A DNA stretch of 64,000 nucleotides, from contig OZ059894.1 in assembly GCA_964057225.1 (NCBI GenBank), positions 18,196,476 to 18,260,475 on the forward strand, read 5' to 3'. This stretch comes from Auanema rhodensis (taxonomy: Eukaryota; Nematoda; Chromadorea; Rhabditida; Rhabditidae). A program made the position numbers and the translations under genes. Below the pieces are notes generated by a model, which worked only from the letters and a program-made list of their open reading frames with translations, ran no database searches and had not been told where the DNA came from. Of the stretch, positions 37,913 through 50,876 are shown one piece after another; positions within the stretch are counted from its first letter, which is position 1; each line of letters starts with the position of its first letter.

Positions 37913-40900
37913 GAGTTACATACCATGTGTACATCACGTGTACATTTAATTAGCATAAATTAAAGTTCACGTAAATTTTAAAGTCATGGTTACCATGCAC
38001 CAGTATCAATAAAAATTTGTTTTCGGACTAATATGGCCATGGGGAATCTAATTTTGAAAACCGCATCTCTTTATCTTTTACGGAAAGCGAGTTACATATC
38101 ATGTGCACATCACGTGTACATTTAATTAGCATAAATTAAAGTTCACGTAAATTTCAAACTCATGGTTACCATGCACCAGTATCGATGAAAATTTGTTTTT
38201 GGACTAATATGGCCATAGGGAATCTAATTTTGAAAACCCCATCTCTTTATCTTTTACAGAAAGCGAGTTACATACCATGTGCACATCACGTGTACATTTA
38301 ATTAGCATAAATTAAAGTTCACGTAAATTTCAAAGTCATGGTTACCATGCACCTATATCAATAAAAATTTGTTTTCAGTCTAATATGGAAATGGGGAATC
38401 TAATTTTGAAAACCGCATCTCTTCATCTTTTACGGGAAGCGAGTTACATACCATGTGCACATCACGTATACTATTAATTAGCATAAATTAAAGTTCACGT
38501 AAATTTCAAAGTCATGGTTACCATGCACCAGTATAAATGAAAATTTGTTTTTGGACTAATATGGCCATAGGGAATCTAATTTTGAAAACCGCATCTCTTT
38601 ATCTTTCACGGGAAGCGAGTTACATATCATGTGCACATCACGTGTACATTTGATTAGCATAAATTAAAGTTCACGTAAATTTCAAAGTCATGGTTACCAT
38701 GCACCAATATCCATAAAAATTTGTTTTTAGTTCAATATGGCCATGGGGAATCTAATTTTGAAAACCGCATCTCTTTATCTTTTACGAAAAGCGAGTTACA
38801 TACCATGTGCACATCACGTGTACATTTAATTAGCATAAATTAAAGTTCACGTAAATTTCAAAGTCATGGTTACCATGCACCAGTATAAATGAAAATTTGT
38901 TTTTGGACTAATATGGCCATAGGGAATCTAATTTTGAAAACCGCATCTCTTTATCTTTCACGGGAAGCGAGTTACATATCATGTGCACATCACGTGTACA
39001 TTTAATTAGCATAAATTAAAGTTCACGTAAATTTCAAAGTCATGGTTACCATTCACCAATGTCCATAAAAATTTGTTTTTAGACTAATATGGACATGGGG
39101 AATCTAATTTTGAAAACCGCATCTCTTTATCTTCAACGGGAAACGAGTTACATATCATGTGTACATCACGTGTACATTTAATTAGCATAAATTAAAGTTC
39201 ACGTAAATTTCAAACTCATGGTTACCATGCACCAGTATCAATGAAAATTTGTTTTTGGACTACTATGGCCATAGGGAATCTAATTTTGAAAACCCCATCT
39301 CTTTATCTTTCACGGGAAGCGAGTTACATATCATGTGCACATCACGTGTACATTTAATTAGCATAAGTTAAAGTTCACGTAAATTTCAAAGTCATGGTTA
39401 CCTTGCGCCTATATCAATAAAAATTTGTTTTTAGTCTAATATGGCCATGGGGAATCTAATTATGAAAACCGCATCTCTTTATCTTTCACGGAAAGCGAGT
39501 TACATACCATGTGCACATCACGTCTACATTTAATTAGCATAAATTAAAGTTCACGTAAATTTCAAAGTCATGGTTACCATGCACAAGTATCAATAAAAAT
39601 TTGTTTTCGGACTAATATGGCCATGGGGAATCTAATTTTGAAAACCGCATCTCTTTATCTTTTACGGAAAGCGAGTTACATACCATGTGCCCATCACGTG
39701 TACATTTAATTAGCATAAATTAAAGTTCACGTAAATTTCAAAGTCATGGTTACCATGCGCCTATATCAATAAAAATTTGTTTTTAGTCTAATATGGCCAT
39801 GAAGAATCTAATTATGAAAACCGCATCTCTTTATCTTTTACGGAAAGCGAGTTACATACCATGTGCACATCACGTGTACATTTAATTAGCATAAATTAAA
39901 GTTCACGTAAATTTCAAAGTCATGGTTACCATGCGGCTATATCAATAAAAATTTGTTTTTAGTCTAATATGGCCATGGGGAATCTAATTATGAAAACCGC
40001 ATCTCTCTATCTTTCACGGAAAGCGAGTTACATACCATGTGCACATCACGTGTACATTTAATTAGCATAAATTAAAGTTCACGTAAATTTCAAAGTCATG
40101 GTTACCATGCACCAGTATCAATGAAAATTTGTTTTTGGACTAATATGGCCATAGGGAATCTAATTTTGAAAACGGCATCTCTTCATCTTTGAGTTACATA
40201 CCATGTGTACATCACGTGTACATTTAATTAGCATGAATTAAAGTTCACGTAAATTTTAAAGTCATGGTTACCATGCACCAATATCCATAAAATGTTGTTT
40301 TTAGACTAATATGGACATGGGGAATCTAATTATGAAAACCGCATCTCTTTATCTTTCACGGGAAGCGAGTTACATATCATGTGTACATCACGTGTACATT
40401 TAATTAGCATAAATTAAAGTTCACGTAAATTTCAAACTCATGGTTACCATGCACCAGTATCGATGAAAATTTGTTTTTGGACTAATATGGCCATAGGGAA
40501 TCTAATTTTGAAAACCCCATCTCTTTATCTTTTACAGAAAGCGAGTTACATACCATGTGCACATCACGTGTACATTTAATTAGCATAAATTAAAGTTCAC
40601 GTAAATTTCAAAGTCATGGTTACCATGCACCTATATCAATAAAAATTTGTTTTCAGTCTAATATGGAAATGGGGAATCTAATTTTGAAAACCGCATCTCT
40701 TCATCTTTTACGGGAAGCGAGTTACATACCATGTGCACATCACGTGTACTATTAATTAGCATAAATTAAAGTTCACGTAAATTTCAAAGTCATGGTTACC
40801 ATGCACCAGTATAAATGAAAATTTGTTTTTGGACTAATATGGCCATAGGGAATCTAATTTTGAAAACCGCATCTCTTTATCTTTCACGGGAAGCGAGTTA

Positions 40901-42116
40901 CATATCATGTGCACATCACGTGTACATTTAATTAGCATAAATTAAAGTTCACGTAAATTTCAAAGTCATGGTTACCATGCACCAATATCCATAAAAATTT
41001 GTTTTGAGACTAATATGGACATGGGGAATCTAATTTTGAAAACCGCATCTCTTTATCTTCAACGGGAAACGAGTTACATATCATGTGTACATCACGTGTA
41101 CATTTAATTAGCATAAATTAAAGTTCACGTAAATTTCAAACTCATGGTTACCATGCACCAGTATCAATGAAAATTTGTTTTTGGACTAATATGGCCATAG
41201 GGAATCTAATTTTGAAAACCCCATCTCTTTATCTTTTACAGAAAGCGAGTTACATACCATGTGCCCATCACGTGTACATTTAATTAGCATAAATTAAAGT
41301 TCACGTAAATTTCAAAGTCATGGTTACCATGCGCCTATATCAATAAAAATTTGTTTTTAGTCTAATATGGCCATGAAGAATCTAATTATGAAAACCGCAT
41401 CTCTTTATCTTTTACGGAAAGCGAGTTACATACCATGTGCACATCACGTGTACATTTAATTAGCATAAATTAAAGTTCACGTAAATTTCAAAGTCATGGT
41501 TACCATGCGGCTATATCAATAAAAATTTGTTTTTAGTCTAATATGGCCATGGGGAATCTAATTATGAAAACCGCATCTCTCTATCTTTCACGGAAAGCGA
41601 GTTACATACCATGTGCACATCACGTGTACATTTAATTAGCATAAATTAAAGTTCACGTAAATTTCAAAGTCATGGTTACCATGCACCAGTATCAATGAAA
41701 ATTTGTTTTTGGACTAATATGGCCATAGGGAATCTAATTTTGAAAACGGCATCTCTTCATCTTTGAGTTACATACCATGTGTACATCACGTGTACATTTA
41801 ATTAGCATGAATTAAAGTTCACGTAAATTTTAAAGTCATGGTTACCATGCACCAATATCCATAAAATGTTGTTTTTAGACTAATATGGACATGGGGAATC
41901 TAATTATGAAAACCGCATCTCTTTATCTTTCACGGGAAGCGAGTTACATATCATGTGTACATCACGTGTACATTTAATTAGCATAAATTAAAGTTCACGT
42001 AAATTTCAAACTCATGGTTACCATGCACCAGTATCGATGAAAATTTGTTTTTGGACTAATATGGCCATAGGGAATCTAATTTTGAAAACCCCATCTCTTT
42101 ATCTTTTACAGAAAGC
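37913..42116 (+). repeat. 24-monomer tandem duplication, copy 1 (4204 bp)
   Basis: 22 long and two short monomers. Repeated directly at 42117 with matching rare variants throughout: CACGTATAC (38463 and 42667), ATTTGATTAG, TAGTTCAATATGG, TTACGAAAAGC, ATTCACCAATGTCC, GGACTACTATGG, CATAAGTTAAAG, ATGCGGCTATATC, ATAAAATGTTG and TTTTGAGAC. I saw two mismatches: GTGT/GTGC in the first monomer and CTCTTTATC/CTCGTTATC near 39475 and 43679. Confidence 0.92.
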
Positions 42117-45100
42117 GAGTTACATACCATGTGCACATCACGTGTACATTTAATTAGCATAAATTAAAGTTCACGTAAATTTTAAAGTCATGGTTACCAT
42201 GCACCAGTATCAATAAAAATTTGTTTTCGGACTAATATGGCCATGGGGAATCTAATTTTGAAAACCGCATCTCTTTATCTTTTACGGAAAGCGAGTTACA
42301 TATCATGTGCACATCACGTGTACATTTAATTAGCATAAATTAAAGTTCACGTAAATTTCAAACTCATGGTTACCATGCACCAGTATCGATGAAAATTTGT
42401 TTTTGGACTAATATGGCCATAGGGAATCTAATTTTGAAAACCCCATCTCTTTATCTTTTACAGAAAGCGAGTTACATACCATGTGCACATCACGTGTACA
42501 TTTAATTAGCATAAATTAAAGTTCACGTAAATTTCAAAGTCATGGTTACCATGCACCTATATCAATAAAAATTTGTTTTCAGTCTAATATGGAAATGGGG
42601 AATCTAATTTTGAAAACCGCATCTCTTCATCTTTTACGGGAAGCGAGTTACATACCATGTGCACATCACGTATACTATTAATTAGCATAAATTAAAGTTC
42701 ACGTAAATTTCAAAGTCATGGTTACCATGCACCAGTATAAATGAAAATTTGTTTTTGGACTAATATGGCCATAGGGAATCTAATTTTGAAAACCGCATCT
42801 CTTTATCTTTCACGGGAAGCGAGTTACATATCATGTGCACATCACGTGTACATTTGATTAGCATAAATTAAAGTTCACGTAAATTTCAAAGTCATGGTTA
42901 CCATGCACCAATATCCATAAAAATTTGTTTTTAGTTCAATATGGCCATGGGGAATCTAATTTTGAAAACCGCATCTCTTTATCTTTTACGAAAAGCGAGT
43001 TACATACCATGTGCACATCACGTGTACATTTAATTAGCATAAATTAAAGTTCACGTAAATTTCAAAGTCATGGTTACCATGCACCAGTATAAATGAAAAT
43101 TTGTTTTTGGACTAATATGGCCATAGGGAATCTAATTTTGAAAACCGCATCTCTTTATCTTTCACGGGAAGCGAGTTACATATCATGTGCACATCACGTG
43201 TACATTTAATTAGCATAAATTAAAGTTCACGTAAATTTCAAAGTCATGGTTACCATTCACCAATGTCCATAAAAATTTGTTTTTAGACTAATATGGACAT
43301 GGGGAATCTAATTTTGAAAACCGCATCTCTTTATCTTCAACGGGAAACGAGTTACATATCATGTGTACATCACGTGTACATTTAATTAGCATAAATTAAA
43401 GTTCACGTAAATTTCAAACTCATGGTTACCATGCACCAGTATCAATGAAAATTTGTTTTTGGACTACTATGGCCATAGGGAATCTAATTTTGAAAACCCC
43501 ATCTCTTTATCTTTCACGGGAAGCGAGTTACATATCATGTGCACATCACGTGTACATTTAATTAGCATAAGTTAAAGTTCACGTAAATTTCAAAGTCATG
43601 GTTACCTTGCGCCTATATCAATAAAAATTTGTTTTTAGTCTAATATGGCCATGGGGAATCTAATTATGAAAACCGCATCTCGTTATCTTTCACGGAAAGC
43701 GAGTTACATACCATGTGCACATCACGTCTACATTTAATTAGCATAAATTAAAGTTCACGTAAATTTCAAAGTCATGGTTACCATGCACAAGTATCAATAA
43801 AAATTTGTTTTCGGACTAATATGGCCATGGGGAATCTAATTTTGAAAACCGCATCTCTTTATCTTTTACGGAAAGCGAGTTACATACCATGTGCCCATCA
43901 CGTGTACATTTAATTAGCATAAATTAAAGTTCACGTAAATTTCAAAGTCATGGTTACCATGCGCCTATATCAATAAAAATTTGTTTTTAGTCTAATATGG
44001 CCATGAAGAATCTAATTATGAAAACCGCATCTCTTTATCTTTTACGGAAAGCGAGTTACATACCATGTGCACATCACGTGTACATTTAATTAGCATAAAT
44101 TAAAGTTCACGTAAATTTCAAAGTCATGGTTACCATGCGGCTATATCAATAAAAATTTGTTTTTAGTCTAATATGGCCATGGGGAATCTAATTATGAAAA
44201 CCGCATCTCTCTATCTTTCACGGAAAGCGAGTTACATACCATGTGCACATCACGTGTACATTTAATTAGCATAAATTAAAGTTCACGTAAATTTCAAAGT
44301 CATGGTTACCATGCACCAGTATCAATGAAAATTTGTTTTTGGACTAATATGGCCATAGGGAATCTAATTTTGAAAACGGCATCTCTTCATCTTTGAGTTA
44401 CATACCATGTGTACATCACGTGTACATTTAATTAGCATGAATTAAAGTTCACGTAAATTTTAAAGTCATGGTTACCATGCACCAATATCCATAAAATGTT
44501 GTTTTTAGACTAATATGGACATGGGGAATCTAATTATGAAAACCGCATCTCTTTATCTTTCACGGGAAGCGAGTTACATATCATGTGTACATCACGTGTA
44601 CATTTAATTAGCATAAATTAAAGTTCACGTAAATTTCAAACTCATGGTTACCATGCACCAGTATCGATGAAAATTTGTTTTTGGACTAATATGGCCATAG
44701 GGAATCTAATTTTGAAAACCCCATCTCTTTATCTTTTACAGAAAGCGAGTTACATACCATGTGCACATCACGTGTACATTTAATTAGCATAAATTAAAGT
44801 TCACGTAAATTTCAAAGTCATGGTTACCATGCACCTATATCAATAAAAATTTGTTTTCAGTCTAATATGGAAATGGGGAATCTAATTTTGAAAACCGCAT
44901 CTCTTCATCTTTTACGGGAAGCGAGTTACATACCATGTGCACATCACGTGTACTATTAATTAGCATAAATTAAAGTTCACGTAAATTTCAAAGTCATGGT
45001 TACCATGCACCAGTATAAATGAAAATTTGTTTTTGGACTAATATGGCCATAGGGAATCTAATTTTGAAAACCGCATCTCTTTATCTTTCACGGGAAGCGA

Positions 45101-46320
45101 GTTACATATCATGTGCACATCACGTGTACATTTAATTAGCATAAATTAAAGTTCACGTAAATTTCAAAGTCATGGTTACCATGCACCAATATCCATAAAA
45201 ATTTGTTTTGAGACTAATATGGACATGGGGAATCTAATTTTGAAAACCGCATCTCTTTATCTTCAACGGGAAACGAGTTACATATCATGTGTACATCACG
45301 TGTACATTTAATTAGCATAAATTAAAGTTCACGTAAATTTCAAACTCATGGTTACCATGCACCAGTATCAATGAAAATTTGTTTTTGGACTAATATGGCC
45401 ATAGGGAATCTAATTTTGAAAACCCCATCTCTTTATCTTTTACAGAAAGCGAGTTACATACCATGTGCCCATCACGTGTACATTTAATTAGCATAAATTA
45501 AAGTTCACGTAAATTTCAAAGTCATGGTTACCATGCGCCTATATCAATAAAAATTTGTTTTTAGTCTAATATGGCCATGAAGAATCTAATTATGAAAACC
45601 GCATCTCTTTATCTTTTACGGAAAGCGAGTTACATACCATGTGCACATCACGTGTACATTTAATTAGCATAAATTAAAGTTCACGTAAATTTCAAAGTCA
45701 TGGTTACCATGCGGCTATATCAATAAAAATTTGTTTTTAGTCTAATATGGCCATGGGGAATCTAATTATGAAAACCGCATCTCTCTATCTTTCACGGAAA
45801 GCGAGTTACATACCATGTGCACATCACGTGTACATTTAATTAGCATAAATTAAAGTTCACGTAAATTTCAAAGTCATGGTTACCATGCACCAGTATCAAT
45901 GAAAATTTGTTTTTGGACTAATATGGCCATAGGGAATCTAATTTTGAAAACGGCATCTCTTCATCTTTGAGTTACATACCATGTGTACATCACGTGTACA
46001 TTTAATTAGCATGAATTAAAGTTCACGTAAATTTTAAAGTCATGGTTACCATGCACCAATATCCATAAAATGTTGTTTTTAGACTAATATGGACATGGGG
46101 AATCTAATTATGAAAACCGCATCTCTTTATCTTTCACGGGAAGCGAGTTACATATCATGTGTACATCACGTGTACATTTAATTAGCATAAATTAAAGTTC
46201 ACGTAAATTTCAAACTCATGGTTACCATGCACCAGTATCGATGAAAATTTGTTTTTGGACTAATATGGCCATAGGGAATCTAATTTTGAAAACCCCATCT
46301 CTTTATCTTTTACAGAAAGC
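42117..46320 (+). repeat. 24-monomer tandem duplication, copy 2 (4204 bp)
   Basis: Second copy of 37913-42116. Sequence identity at this offset runs from about 37931 to about 42179 on the left copy, just over one unit, as expected for a direct tandem duplication. The anchor after it, at 46321, continues into the 9-monomer repeat. Confidence 0.92.
43877..45450 (+). repeat. 9-monomer tandem duplication, copy 1 (1574 bp)
   Basis: Eight long and one short monomer, followed directly by a copy at 45451. Shared: ATGAAGAATC (44003 and 45577), ATGCGGC, CTCTCTATC, GCATGAATT (44435 and 46009), ATAAAATGTTG, ATCGATG, GTGTACTATTAATT and TTTTGAGAC. I noticed no mismatch by eye. An equivalent junction in the left 4204-bp copy (39673 to 41247) shares only about 940 bp. 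Confidence 0.9.
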
Positions 46321-47024
46321 GAGTTACATACCATGTGCACATCACGTGTACATTTAATTAGCATAAATTAAAGTTCACGTAAATTTCAAAGTCATGGTTA
46401 CCATGCACCTATATCAATAAAAATTTGTTTTCAGTCTAATATGGAAATGGGGAATCTAATTTTGAAAACCGCATCTCTTCATCTTTTACGGGAAGCGAGT
46501 TACATACCATGTGCACATCACGTGTACTATTAATTAGCATAAATTAAAGTTCACGTAAATTTCAAAGTCATGGTTACCATGCACCAGTATAAATGAAAAT
46601 TTGTTTTTGGACTAATATGGCCATAGGGAATCTAATTTTGAAAACCGCATCTCTTTATCTTTCACGGGAAGCGAGTTACATATCATGTGCACATCACGTG
46701 TACATTTAATTAGCATAAATTAAAGTTCACGTAAATTTCAAAGTCATGGTTACCATGCACCAATATCCATAAAAATTTGTTTTGAGACTAATATGGACAT
46801 GGGGAATCTAATTTTGAAAACCGCATCTCTTTATCTTCAACGGGAAACGAGTTACATATCATGTGTACATCACGTGTACATTTAATTAGCATAAATTAAA
46901 GTTCACGTAAATTTCAAACTCATGGTTACCATGCACCAGTATCAATGAAAATTTGTTTTTGGACTAATATGGCCATAGGGAATCTAATTTTGAAAACCCC
47001 ATCTCTTTATCTTTTACAGAAAGC
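45451..47024 (+). repeat. 9-monomer tandem duplication, copy 2 (1574 bp)
   Basis: Second copy of 43877-45450, overlapping the end of the 4204-bp unit and running past it. 45451-47552 also matches 50359-52459 at 4908 bp (4907 after a single-base deletion near 51328), with shared CATCGCGTG at 47044 and 51951. Confidence 0.9.
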
Positions 47025-48774
47025 GAGTTACATACCATGTGCACATCGCGTGTACATTTGATTAGCATAAAATAAAGTTCACGTAAATTTCAAAGTCATG
47101 GTTACCATGCACCAATATCCATAAAAATTTGTTTTTAGTTTAATATGGCCATGGGGAATCTAATTTTGGAAACAGCATCTCTTTATCTTTTACGGAAAGC
47201 GAGTTACATACCATGTGCACATCACGTGTACATTTAATTAGCATAAATTAAAGTTCACGTAAATTTCAAAGTCATGGTTACCATGCACCAGTATAAATGA
47301 AAATTTGTTTTTGGACTAATATGGCCACAGGGAATCTAATTTTGAAAACCGCATCTCTTTATCTTTCACGGGAAGCGAGTTACATATCATGTGCACATCA
47401 CGTGTACATTTAATTAGCATAAATTAAAGTTCACGTAAATTTCAAAGTCATGGTTACCATGCGCCAATATCAATAAAAATTTGTTTTTAGTCTAATATGG
47501 CCATGGGGAATCTAATTATGAAAACCGCATCTCTTTATCTTTCACGGAAAGCGAGTTACATACCATGTGCACATCACGTGTACATTTAATTAGCATAAAT
47601 TAAAGTTCACGTAAATTTTAAAGTCATGGTTACCATGCACCAATATCCATAAAAATTTGTTTTTAGACTAATATGGACATGGGGAATCTAATTTTGAAAT
47701 TCGCATCTCTTTATCTTTAACGGGAAACGAGTTACATATCATGTGTACATCACGTGTACATTTAATTAGCATAAATTAAAGTTCACGTAAATTTTAAAGT
47801 CATGGTTACCATGCACCAATATCCATAAAAATTTGTTTTTAGACTAATATGGACATGGGGAATCTAATTTTGAAAACCGCATCTCTTTATCTTTAACGGG
47901 AAACGAGTTACATATCATATGTACATCACGTGTACATTTAATTAGCATAAATTAAAGTTCACGTAAATTTCAAAGTCATGGTTAACATGCGCCTATATCA
48001 ATAAAAATTTGTTTTTAGTCTAATATGGCCATGGGGAATCTAATTTTGAAAACCGTATCTCTTTATCTTTTACGGGAAGCGAATTACATACCATGTGTAA
48101 ATCACGTGTACATTTAATTAGCATAAATTAAAGTTCACGTAAATTTTAAAGTCATGGTTACCATGCGCCTATATCAATAAAAATTTGTTTTTAGTGTAAA
48201 ATGGCCATGGGGAATCAAATTATGAAAACCGCATCTCTTTATCTTCCACGGAAATAGAGTTACATATCATGTGCACATCACGTGTACATTTAATTAGCAT
48301 AAATTAAAGTTCACGTAAATTTCAAAGTCATGGTTACCATGCACCTATATCAATAAAAATTTGTTTTCAGTCTAAAATGGCCATGGGGAATCTAATTATG
48401 AAAACCGCATCTTTTTATCTTTCACGGAAAAAGAGTTACATATCATGTGCACATCACGTGTACATTTAATTAGCATAAATTAAAGTTCACGTAAATTTCA
48501 AAGTCATGGTTACCATGCACCTATATCAATAAAAATTTGTTTTCAGTCTAATATGGAAATGGGGAATCTAATTTTGAAAACCGCATCTCTTTACCTTTTA
48601 CGGGAAGCGAGTTACATACCATGTGCACATCACGTGTACATTTAATTAGCATAAATTAAAGTTCACGTAAATTTCAAAGTCATGGTTACCATGCACCAGT
48701 ATCAATGAAAATTTGTTTTTGGACTAATATGGCCATAGGGAATCTAATTTTGAAAACGGCTTCTCTTCATCTTT
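47025..48774 (+). repeat. Transition monomers, first kappa copies
   Basis: Ten monomers with scattered private changes: TTTTGGAAACAGC near 47164, GGCCACAGGG near 47325, CGCCAATATC near 47462, GAAATTCGC near 47696, CATATGTACATC near 47917, GGTTAACATGCG near 47991. The first kappa monomer (48081) and the first GTGTAAATC appear here. GGTTAACATG breaks the 13-bp dyad and is carried into the 6.68-kb unit. Confidence 0.75.
48081..48256 (+). repeat. Exemplar monomer, class kappa (domain B)
   Basis: 176 bp. Marked by TTTTTAGTGTAAAATGG, CCATGGGG, AATCAAATTATG and a CACGGAAATA tail (here CCACGGAAATA). The anchor of this copy reads GAATTA. First seen here and common from 52.5 kb to the end, so it is a late-appearing class along the array. 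Confidence 0.82.
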
Positions 48775-50876
48775 GAGTTACATACCATGTGTACATCACG
48801 TGTACATTTAATTAGCATAAATTAAAGTTCACGTAAATTTTAAAGTCATGGTTACCATGCACCAATATCCATAAAAATTTGTTTTTAGACTAATATGGAC
48901 ATGGGGAATCTAATTTTGAAAACCGTATCTCTTTATCTTCAACGGGAAACGAGTTACATATCATGTGTACATCACGTGTACATTTAATTAGCATAAATTA
49001 AAGTTCACGTAAATTTCAAACTCATGGTTACCATGCACCAGTATCAATGAAAATTGGTTTTTGGACTAATATGGCCATAGGGAATCTTATTTTGAAAACC
49101 CCATCTCTTTATCTTTTACAGAAAGCGAGTTACATACCATGTGCACATCACGTGTACATTTAATTAGCATAAATTAAAGTTCACGTAAATTTTAAAGTCA
49201 TGGTTACCATGCACCAATATCCATAAAAATTTGTTTTTAGACTAATATGGACATGGGGAATCTAATTTTGAAAACTGCATCTCTTTATCTTTAACGGGAA
49301 ACGAGTTACATATCATGTGTTGATCACGTGTACATTTGATTAGCATAAATTAAAGTTCACGTAAATTTCAAAGTCATGGTTACCATGCACCAATATCCAT
49401 AAAAATTTGTTTTTAGTTTAATATGGCCATGGGGAATCTAATTTTGAAAACCGCATCTCTTTATCTTTTACGGAAAGCGAGTTACATACCATGTGCACAT
49501 CACGTGTACATTTAATTAGCATAAATTAAAGTTCACGTAAATTTCAAAGTCATGGTTACCATGCACCAGTATGAATGAAAATTTGTTTTTGGACTAATAT
49601 GGCCATAGGGAATCTAATTTTGAAAACCGCATCTCTTTATCTTTCACGGGAAGCGAGTTACATATCATGTGCACATCACGTGTACATTTAATTAGCATAA
49701 ATTAAAGTTCACGTAAATTTCAAAGTCATGGTTACCATGCACCAATGTCCATAAACATTTGTTTTTAGACTAATATGGACATGGGGAATCTAATTTTGAA
49801 AACCGCATCTCTTTATCTTCAACGGGAAACGAGTTACATATCATGTGTACATCACGTGTACATTTAATTAGCATAAATTAAAGTTCACGTAAATTTCAAA
49901 CTCATGGTTACCATGCACCAGTATCAATGAAAATTTGTTTTTGGACTAATATGGCCATAGGGAATCTAATTTTGAAAACCCCATCTCTTTATCTTTCACG
50001 GGAAGCGAGTTACATATCATGTGCACATCACGTGTACATTTAATTAGCATAAGTTAAAGTTCACGTAAATTTCAAAGTCATGGTTACCATGCGCCTATAT
50101 CAATAAAAATTTGTATTCAGTCTAATATGGCCATGGGGAATCTAATTATGAAAACCGCATCTCTTTATCTTTCACGGAAAGCGAGTTACATACCATGTGC
50201 ACATCACGTCTACATTTAATTAGCATAAATTAAAGTTCACGTAAATTTCAAAGTCATGGTTACCATGCACAAGTATCAATAAAAATTTGTTTTCGGACTA
50301 ATATGGCCATGGGGAATCTAATTTTGAAAACCGCATCTCTTTATCTTTTACGGAAAGCGAGTTACATACCATGTGCCCATCACGTGTACATTTAATTAGC
50401 ATAAATTAAAGTTCACGTAAATTTCAAAGTCATGGTTACCATGCGCCTATATCAATAAAAATTTGTTTTTAGTCTAATATGGCCATGAAGAATCTAATTA
50501 TGAAAACCGCATCTCTTTATCTTTTACGGAAAGCGAGTTACATACCATGTGCACATCGCGTGTACATTTAATTAGCATAAATTAAAGTTCACGTAAATTT
50601 CAAAGTCATGGTTACCATGCGCCTATATCAATAAAAATTTGTTTTTAGTCTAATATGGCCATGGGGAATCTAATTATGAAAACCGCTTCTCTCTATCTTT
50701 CACGGAAAGCGAGTTACATACCATGTGCACATCACGTGTACATTTAATTAGCATAAATTAAAGTTCACGTAAATTTCAAAGTCATGGTTACCATGCACCA
50801 GTATCAATGAAAATTTGTTTTTGGACTAATATGGCCATAGGGAATCTAATTTTGAAAACGGCATCTCTTCATCTTT
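48775..50876 (+). repeat. Dispersed pair 3, right copy (matches 35811-37912)
   Basis: Twelve monomers in register with 35811-37912. Private changes include GAATCTTATTTTG near 49081, ATAAACATTTG near 49751, TTGTATTCAGTC near 50113, CATCGCGTG near 50556 and CCGCTTCTC near 50684. Confidence 0.83.

Noticed and set aside
37913-46320. Functional locus implied by the near-identical 4.2-kb copies
   Set aside because: Near identity is fully explained by a recent tandem duplication or an assembly repeat error. The units hold only monomers and no ORF.
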